Below the pieces are notes generated by a model, which was given only the letters and a program-made list of their open reading frames with translations, was not told the origin of the DNA and did no database searches. From Burkholderiales bacterium (GTDB taxonomy: Bacteria > Pseudomonadota > Gammaproteobacteria > Burkholderiales > Burkholderiaceae_C), in the NCBI GenBank assembly GCA_016185015.1, contig JACPOI010000002.1, positions 1 to 64,000 on the forward strand: a DNA stretch of 64,000 nucleotides. The letters are read 5' to 3'. Each line of letters opens with the position of its first letter. The stretch's first letter is position 1. This document shows positions 58,926 to 64,000 of the stretch, one piece after another. Position numbers and translations under genes: made by a program.

Positions 58926-59831
58926 TCAGCGCGCTGGCCGCACTACCAGGCTCACGCCCACGGCCGTCAGCATCGTCCCCGTGATGGTCAGCAGCGTGAT
59001 CGGCTCATTGAACAGCAACCAGGCCATCAGGGCCGTGGTCGGGGGCACCAGGTAGAGCAGGCTGGTCACGCTGGTGGCGGCACCGCGCTGTATCAACAAG
59101 TAGAGCAGTGAACTGCCACCCAGCGTCAGCCCCAGCACCGACCAGGCCATGGCGGCGACCAGCTCCCAGTTCACGTTGCCGGTTATCACCGTCCAGCGCA
59201 GGGGCTCGGTCTCGAGCACCAGTGCCAGCGGCAGTGTGACCAGGAGAGCCGCGATGAGCTGCACCGCATTGGCGCTGCGCACATCGCAAGGCGCAACAAA
59301 GTGTTTCTGATAGAGCGTGCCGGTGGTGATGCTCAGCAGCGCCAGCACCGCCAACGCAAGATTGAGCACGTCGGCTTCGCCGCCCTGCCCGAACTTGCGT
59401 GCCACCACCAGCGCCAGTCCGGCAAAGCCCAGTGCGAGACCGGCCCACTGGTGCCGCGTCACGGCCGAGCCGCGCGCCGACAGCCAGATGGCGGTCAGCA
59501 CGGGTTGCAGGCCGACGACCAGGGCCACCAGCCCGGAGCCCATGCCGGCCTTCACCGCCGCCCACACCCCCCCCAGATAACCGGCATGCATGAGCACCCC
59601 GGTCACTGAGAGATGCAGCCATTGCGTGCGCGTGGCCGGCCAGGCCACACGGGCCAGCAGGACCCAGGGCAGGAAACAGAGGATGGACAGCACGTAGCGC
59701 CAGGCCAGAAAACCCAGTGGCGGCGCATGGGGCATACCGTAGCGCGCCACGATGAAGCCGGTGCTCCAGATCAGCACGAAGACCAGCGGCATGGCCCGCA
59801 GCAGGGCCTCACTGTCGCTGCGGTGACTCAT
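58926..59831 (-). CDS. EamA/DMT-family exporter
   Basis: The 301-residue protein has ten helices in two EamA repeats: MPLVFVLIWSTGFIVARYGM at the first helix, VALVVGLQPVLTAIWLSARG, then the second repeat near ITTGTLYQKHFVAPCDVRSA, and a final helix LLTITGTMLTAVGVSLVVRP. DMT exporters of this type often move amino acids or metabolites. ATG 59829-59831 is chosen; GTG one codon earlier is possible. It lies 12 bp from pgsA on the same strand and may be co-transcribed. The substrate is unknown. Confidence 0.9.
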   Translation of the reverse strand: MSHRSDSEALLRAMPLVFVLIWSTGFIVARYGMPHAPPLGFLAWRYVLSILCFLPWVLLARVAWPATRTQWLHLSVTGVLMHAGYLGGVWAAVKAGMGSGLVALVVGLQPVLTAIWLSARGSAVTRHQWAGLALGFAGLALVVARKFGQGGEADVLNLALAVLALLSITTGTLYQKHFVAPCDVRSANAVQLIAALLVTLPLALVLETEPLRWTVITGNVNWELVAAMAWSVLGLTLGGSSLLYLLIQRGAATSVTSLLYLVPPTTALMAWLLFNEPITLLTITGTMLTAVGVSLVVRPAR

Positions 59832-59843
59832 CACGTCCAGGCT

Positions 59844-60410
59844 TCATTTCACGCGGGCACGGATTTCCGGCAGGGCTTTCTGCAGGTAATAGACCATGGA
59901 CCAGACTGTCAGCACGGCAGCGACCCAGATCAGGCCGGTGCCCCACAGATGGGTATCGATCAGGCCGAACAGCGAGCCGTCGAACAGCAGGAAGGGAATG
60001 GCCACCATCTGCACCGTGGTCTTGACCTTGCCCAGCATGTGCACGGCCACGCTGCGTGAGGCGCCGATCTGGGCCATCCATTCGCGCAGGGCCGAGATTG
60101 CGATCTCGCGGCCAATGATGATGAGCCCCACGAAGACATCGGCGCGTTGCAGATGCACCAGCACCAGCAGGCTGGCACAGACCAGGAACTTGTCGGCCAC
60201 CGGATCGAGGAAGGCGCCGAAGGAGGAAATCTGGTTGAGCTTGCGCGCCAGGTAGCCGTCGAGCCAGTCGGTCAGGGCGAACACCACGAACATCACCGTG
60301 GCGATCAGGTTGCGTGTGGCGGGCTCCAGGGGCAGGTAGAACACCCCCACGATCAGGGGGATCGCGACGATGCGCGTCCAGGTCATGAGGGTGGGGATGG
60401 TGAAAAACAT
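59844..60410 (-). CDS. pgsA: CDP-diacylglycerol-glycerol-3-phosphate 3-phosphatidyltransferase
   Basis: This 188-residue membrane enzyme makes phosphatidylglycerol phosphate, the first committed step to PG and cardiolipin. The CDP-alcohol phosphotransferase motif DWLDGYLARKLNQISSFGAF followed by LDPVADK (about 48-74) is complete with its eight conserved residues. It has about four to six helices and sits directly downstream of uvrC, a widespread order. Confidence 0.96.
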   Translation of the reverse strand: MFFTIPTLMTWTRIVAIPLIVGVFYLPLEPATRNLIATVMFVVFALTDWLDGYLARKLNQISSFGAFLDPVADKFLVCASLLVLVHLQRADVFVGLIIIGREIAISALREWMAQIGASRSVAVHMLGKVKTTVQMVAIPFLLFDGSLFGLIDTHLWGTGLIWVAAVLTVWSMVYYLQKALPEIRARVK

Positions 60411-60460
60411 GGACCTGATTGTGGCATGGCCCGCAGACCCGCCCGCGATCGCCCGGCGCT

Positions 60461-62395
60461 TCAGTGCAGGGCGCGGTAAATGGCCTCGGCCAGTTCGTGC
60501 GAAATGCCGTCCACCGAGGCCAGGTCCTCGACACTGGCAGACGCCACGCCGCGCGCACCGCCAAAGCGCTGCAACAACCTGGCGCGTCGCTTGGGACCGA
60601 CACCGGGGATCTCCTCGATCTTGCTGCCGCCGGTGCGCACCTTGGCGCGCGCGGCGCGCATGCCGGTGATGGCAAAGCGGTGCGCCTCGTCGCGGATCTG
60701 TGCCACCAGCATCAGGGCCGCCGAGTCCTTGCCCAGGTAGACCTTCTCGCGCCCGTCGGCAAACACCAGCTCCTCCAGGCCGACCTTGCGGCCTTCGCCC
60801 TTTTCCACGCCGACGATGAGCCCCAGGTCCAGGCCCAGCTGCTCGAAGACCTCGCGCGCCATCGCCACCTGGCCTTTGCCGCCGTCGACCAGGACCAGAT
60901 CGGGCAGGCGATCGGTGCCCTCGGTGGCCATGCCGCCCTCGCCTTCGCCCCCCTCACGCAGCGCCTGGGCCAGGCGCGCGTAGCGGCGCGTCAGCACCTG
61001 GCGCATGGCGGCGTAGTCGTCGCCCGGCGTGATGCCGTCGATCTTGTAGCGCCGGTATTCGCTGTTCTGCATCTTGTGGTGGTGGAACACCACGCAGGAA
61101 GCCTGGGTGGACTCACCCGCCGTGTGCGAGATGTCGAAGCACTCGATGCGCAACTCGTCCAGCCGGTCCTGCGGCAGGGCCAGGGCCTCGGCCAGCGCAC
61201 GTGTACGGGCCTGCTGCGAGCCCTCCTCGGCCAGCAGACGGGCCAGCTGCAGGGCCGCATTGGTCTGCGCCATCTCCAGCCAGCTGCGGCGCAATTCACG
61301 TGGCTGATGCACGGCGCGGATCCGGATGCCGGTCTGCTCCGACAGGGCCTCGATCAGGCCCTTGCTCACCGGCTCGCTGGTGATCAACGTGGGCACGGCC
61401 GGCACCTCCACATAGTGCTGGGCGATGAAAGCTTCCAGCACCTGCACCTCGACCGGTACGGCGCCGCTGTCGTCCTCGCTGGCCAGCAGGGCGGCATCCT
61501 CCACGTGGACTGGGAAATAGGCGCGGTCGCCCAGGTGGCGGCCGCCGCGCACCATGGCCAGGTTCACGCAGGCGCGACCGCCCTGCACCTTGACGGCCAG
61601 GATATCCACATCGCGGTCGTCCACGTTGTCCATGGACTGCTGGTGCAGCACATTGGAGAGCGCCGCGACCTGGTCGCGCAGCTCGGCGGCCTGCTCGAAC
61701 TCCAGCCGCTCGGAATGCGCCATCATGCGGGTTTCGAGCTGCTGCAGCACCTGCTGCGTCTCGCCATGGAGAAAGCCCTCGGCATGCGCCACATCCTGCG
61801 CATAGGCCTCGGGACTCACCAGGCCCACGCAGGGACCGGAGCAGCGCTTGATCTGGTACAGCAAACAGGGTCGCGTGCGATTGGCAAACACCGTGTCTTC
61901 GCAGGTGCGCAGGCGGAACACCTTCTGCAGCAGCAGGATGCCCTCCTTCACGGCCCAGGCGCTGGGGTAAGGCCCGAAGTAGTGGTGCTTTTTCTCCACT
62001 GCGCCGCGGTAGTACGCCACGCGCGGCCAGGCCAGGGCGGCCTGGCCGTCGGCCGGCTGGGCCACCGTGATCTTCAGGTAGGGGTAGCTCTTGTCGTCCC
62101 GGAACAGGATGTTGTAGCGCGGGTGCTGGGTCTTGATGAGGTTGTTTTCCAGCAGCAGGGCCTCGGCCTCGGAGCGCACCACCGTGGTCTCCAGGCGCGC
62201 GATCTTGCCCACCATGTGGCCGATGCGCGTGCCATCGTGGCTCTTCTGGAAGTAGCTGGATACGCGCTTCTTGAGGTTGCGCGCCTTGCCCACGTAGAGC
62301 AGGCCGCCCTCGGCGTCGAAATAGCGGTAGACCCCGGGCAGCCCCGGCAGGGCCGCCACCTCACTGAGCAATTGATCTGAATGCACTTCGGACAT
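60461..62395 (-). CDS. uvrC: excinuclease ABC subunit C
   Basis: The 644-residue nuclease of nucleotide excision repair has an N-terminal GIY-YIG domain ([20 protein letters not shown], about 17-36) for the 3' incision. A UVR helix pair (about 205-240) binds UvrB. The C-terminal RNase H-like domain gives the 5' incision ([30 protein letters not shown]). A final helix-hairpin-helix pair is [20 protein letters not shown]. It is complete in length and motifs. Confidence 0.97.
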   Translation of the reverse strand: MSEVHSDQLLSEVAALPGLPGVYRYFDAEGGLLYVGKARNLKKRVSSYFQKSHDGTRIGHMVGKIARLETTVVRSEAEALLLENNLIKTQHPRYNILFRDDKSYPYLKITVAQPADGQAALAWPRVAYYRGAVEKKHHYFGPYPSAWAVKEGILLLQKVFRLRTCEDTVFANRTRPCLLYQIKRCSGPCVGLVSPEAYAQDVAHAEGFLHGETQQVLQQLETRMMAHSERLEFEQAAELRDQVAALSNVLHQQSMDNVDDRDVDILAVKVQGGRACVNLAMVRGGRHLGDRAYFPVHVEDAALLASEDDSGAVPVEVQVLEAFIAQHYVEVPAVPTLITSEPVSKGLIEALSEQTGIRIRAVHQPRELRRSWLEMAQTNAALQLARLLAEEGSQQARTRALAEALALPQDRLDELRIECFDISHTAGESTQASCVVFHHHKMQNSEYRRYKIDGITPGDDYAAMRQVLTRRYARLAQALREGGEGEGGMATEGTDRLPDLVLVDGGKGQVAMAREVFEQLGLDLGLIVGVEKGEGRKVGLEELVFADGREKVYLGKDSAALMLVAQIRDEAHRFAITGMRAARAKVRTGGSKIEEIPGVGPKRRARLLQRFGGARGVASASVEDLASVDGISHELAEAIYRALH

Positions 62396-62413
62396 GGCTA
62401 GACCTGGGCCCGT

Positions 62414-63859
62414 TCAGGGTGTGATCGCCTGCGCATAGTCGTGCAGTGCGTCCAGTATCCCTTCGGTTCGCGCATCCGCCGTCTCCGACAAGGTGTCCAG
62501 CTCAGCCAGGAAGGCGTCCACATTGCGGGCGCCGCACTCCCCCTCCAGCAGCCGCGCCACCCGGTGCGCTTCCCAGCGCTGATGCTCTTCTGGCGTGAGC
62601 GTCTCGGCAAAGTTACGGGCGCGGTAGCGAAACAGCAGTTCGGTCAGTCGGTCGTCGTCAAAACCGGTGCGGTGATGGGCCAGTTCGGCAGGCGACAGCC
62701 CGCGCAACTGATTCAGGCGCCGCCGATCGGCGTTGCCGACAAAACCGCCGTACAGGTCTTCGTCCACGTCGGGCGTGGCTTCCTGGGGACGGCTGAACAC
62801 CTCGGGCCAGATGGCGCTCATGTCGGGTAGGCCGCGCGCTTTTTCGGCATTCACCAGCGCCGCCGCCATGTCCACCCCCCATTTGGCCGCCATGGTCGGG
62901 CTCAGGGTCTGCAGCTTGCGCACCACCATCGGCGACTTGTTGAGATGCACCGACTTGAGCGGCAGGCGCTGCATGCCTTCGGGCGGTTCGGTCGATTTGC
63001 TGAACAGACGCAGGCGCAAGGTGGCCGCGCTTTGGGACGCCAACTCGCCCGGGTCATGCGCCAGATCCCACGCCAGGATCTCGTTCTTGTTGCTCGGATG
63101 GGTCGCCAGCGGCCACATGATGGCGAGGCAGCCACGCTCGGGAGGGAACATGCCCGACACATGCAAAAAGGGCTGTGCCGACTGCGGGCTGGTGGGCAAG
63201 CCCAGCTCGGCCGCCACCCGGTCTTTTTTGTGCAGGCCCAGGCAGAACTCGAAAAGCTTGGGTTGGGCGCTGCGTATCAGTCGCGCCAGGGCGATGGTGG
63301 CGCGCACGTCGGACAAGGCATCGTGCGCAGCCTCATGCAGCAGACCATTGGCACGCGCCAGGTCCTCGAGCTTGAAGCTGGGCCGGCCATCCTCCTTGAG
63401 TGGCCACTGGATGCCCTCGGGCCGCAGCGCGTAGGCCATGCGCACGACATCGAGCAGATCCCAGCGGCCGCAGTCGTTTTGCCATTCGCGCGCATAGGGG
63501 TCGATCAGATTGCGCCAGAACATGAAACGCGTCACTTCATCGTCAAAACGGATGGTGTTGTAGCCCACGCCGATAGTGCCGGGCTGGGCCAGCAGTTGTT
63601 CAATCTTCGCGGCAAAGGCGTGCTCGGGCAGGCCACGCGCCAGGCACTGCTGCGGGGTGATCCCCGTGATCAGGCAGGAGGCAGGATCGGGCAGATAGTC
63701 GTTGGCGGGCTGGCAGTAGATCATCACCGGCTCGCCCACTTCGTTCAGTTCGGCATCGGTGCGGATGCCGGCAAACTGCGCCGGCCGGTCGCGCCGCGGA
63801 TTGAGGCCGAAGGTTTCGTAGTCGTGCCAGAGAAAGGTATGAGAAGGGGTCGCGGGCAT
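62414..63859 (-). CDS. sbcB: exodeoxyribonuclease I
   Basis: This 481-residue single-strand 3'-5' exonuclease is of the DEDDh/DnaQ type. Motifs are WHDYETFGLNPRRDRPAQFA (exo I), GVGYNTIRFDDEVTRFMFWR (exo II) and HEAAHDALSDVRATIALARL (exo III). The SH3-like and C-terminal regions follow. ATG 63857-63859 (MPATPSHTFLWHDY) is chosen by family start. It lies 18 bp upstream of uvrC on the same strand and is divergent from earP. Confidence 0.95.
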   Translation of the reverse strand: MPATPSHTFLWHDYETFGLNPRRDRPAQFAGIRTDAELNEVGEPVMIYCQPANDYLPDPASCLITGITPQQCLARGLPEHAFAAKIEQLLAQPGTIGVGYNTIRFDDEVTRFMFWRNLIDPYAREWQNDCGRWDLLDVVRMAYALRPEGIQWPLKEDGRPSFKLEDLARANGLLHEAAHDALSDVRATIALARLIRSAQPKLFEFCLGLHKKDRVAAELGLPTSPQSAQPFLHVSGMFPPERGCLAIMWPLATHPSNKNEILAWDLAHDPGELASQSAATLRLRLFSKSTEPPEGMQRLPLKSVHLNKSPMVVRKLQTLSPTMAAKWGVDMAAALVNAEKARGLPDMSAIWPEVFSRPQEATPDVDEDLYGGFVGNADRRRLNQLRGLSPAELAHHRTGFDDDRLTELLFRYRARNFAETLTPEEHQRWEAHRVARLLEGECGARNVDAFLAELDTLSETADARTEGILDALHDYAQAITP

Positions 63860-63914
63860 GGCGTGATTGTGCCCGGCGCATGGGGGGATGGCCGATGTGG
63901 GCACAATTCGCCGC

Positions 63915-64000
63915 ATGACCGATGACACCCGCCCCGCCCCCGCCCGACACTGGGACATCTTCTGCAAGGTCATCGACAACTATGGCGATATCGGCGTCTG
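63915..64000 (+). CDS. earP: EF-P arginine rhamnosyltransferase EarP, first 28 codons
   Basis: The partial frame from ATG 63915 reads MTDDTRPAPARHWDIFCKVI and then DNYGDIGV to the window edge. WDIFCKVIDNYGDIGV is the characteristic start of EarP, which rhamnosylates Arg32 of elongation factor P in many beta- and gammaproteobacteria. It is divergent from sbcB with a 55-bp gap. The rest, and the usual neighbouring efp gene, lie outside. Confidence 0.9.
   Translation, partial: MTDDTRPAPARHWDIFCKVIDNYGDIGV

Overview
The window looks like chromosome from a high-GC betaproteobacterium, most likely Burkholderiales and probably Comamonadaceae (inference). The supporting signs are an rpsF-priB-rpsR-rplI operon with PriB between S6 and S18, a Bug/TctC-type solute-binding protein, the surE-pcm-nlpD-rpoS order, EarP, and an SHP/diheme cytochrome/cytochrome b cluster. 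Most of the sequence is conserved housekeeping DNA. Accessory pieces and gene remnants lie between the conserved blocks.

Layout. 1-2.3 kb: the end of an IS5-family element inserted into a SEC-C-domain gene, then two small unknown ORFs. 2.3-6.6 kb: a PepSY protein with an OmpR-type two-component system, divergent from an SHP cytochrome, a diheme cytochrome c and a cytochrome b561. 6.7-9.3 kb: clpB with a heat-shock-type promoter. 9.4-12.7 kb: a three-gene aromatic-acid operon (LigW-like decarboxylase, Bug protein, FAD monooxygenase). 12.8-19.4 kb: molybdenum-cofactor genes (mobB, moeA, moaD, moaE), thrC, hom and an AlaA-type aminotransferase. 19.5-25.5 kb: Mth938-like protein, bcp, phoH, dnaB and the rpsF operon. 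25.5-31.4 kb: a fused sodium/solute symporter, then ppsA divergent from its regulator ppsR. 31.4-37.5 kb: a Fur-type iron uptake region (TonB-dependent receptor, DUF4198 protein, PepSY membrane protein, tonB-exbB-exbD, hemP). 37.5-40.7 kb: a GlcG/HbpS-like protein, a YccA-like membrane protein, a lipoprotein and rlmD. 40.8-49.6 kb: a signalling island made of a MASE1-PAS HisKA_2 kinase, an ANTAR regulator, a PAS chemoreceptor, a 64-residue ORF, a membrane GGDEF-EAL protein and a second chemoreceptor. 49.6-53.4 kb: an exonuclease pseudogene, then rpoS, nlpD, pcm and surE. 53.5-56.1 kb: a 5'-deleted quinone oxidoreductase and an MFS exporter. 56.1-58.6 kb: tRNA-His, ppiD, tRNA-Val and hupB. 58.9-64 kb: an EamA exporter, pgsA, uvrC, sbcB and the first codons of earP.

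The least ordinary content is the signalling island, its intergenic promoter/hairpin region at 43.3-43.5 kb, and four visibly decayed genes. These are a SEC-C gene cut by an IS, an alpha-hydroxy-acid oxidase reduced to its two ends, a PolB-like 3'-5' exonuclease, and a quinone oxidoreductase missing about 45 N-terminal codons. I saw no CRISPR array, prophage, rRNA operon or obvious defence system. All assignments come from reading the sequence and remembered family features; no database search was run.
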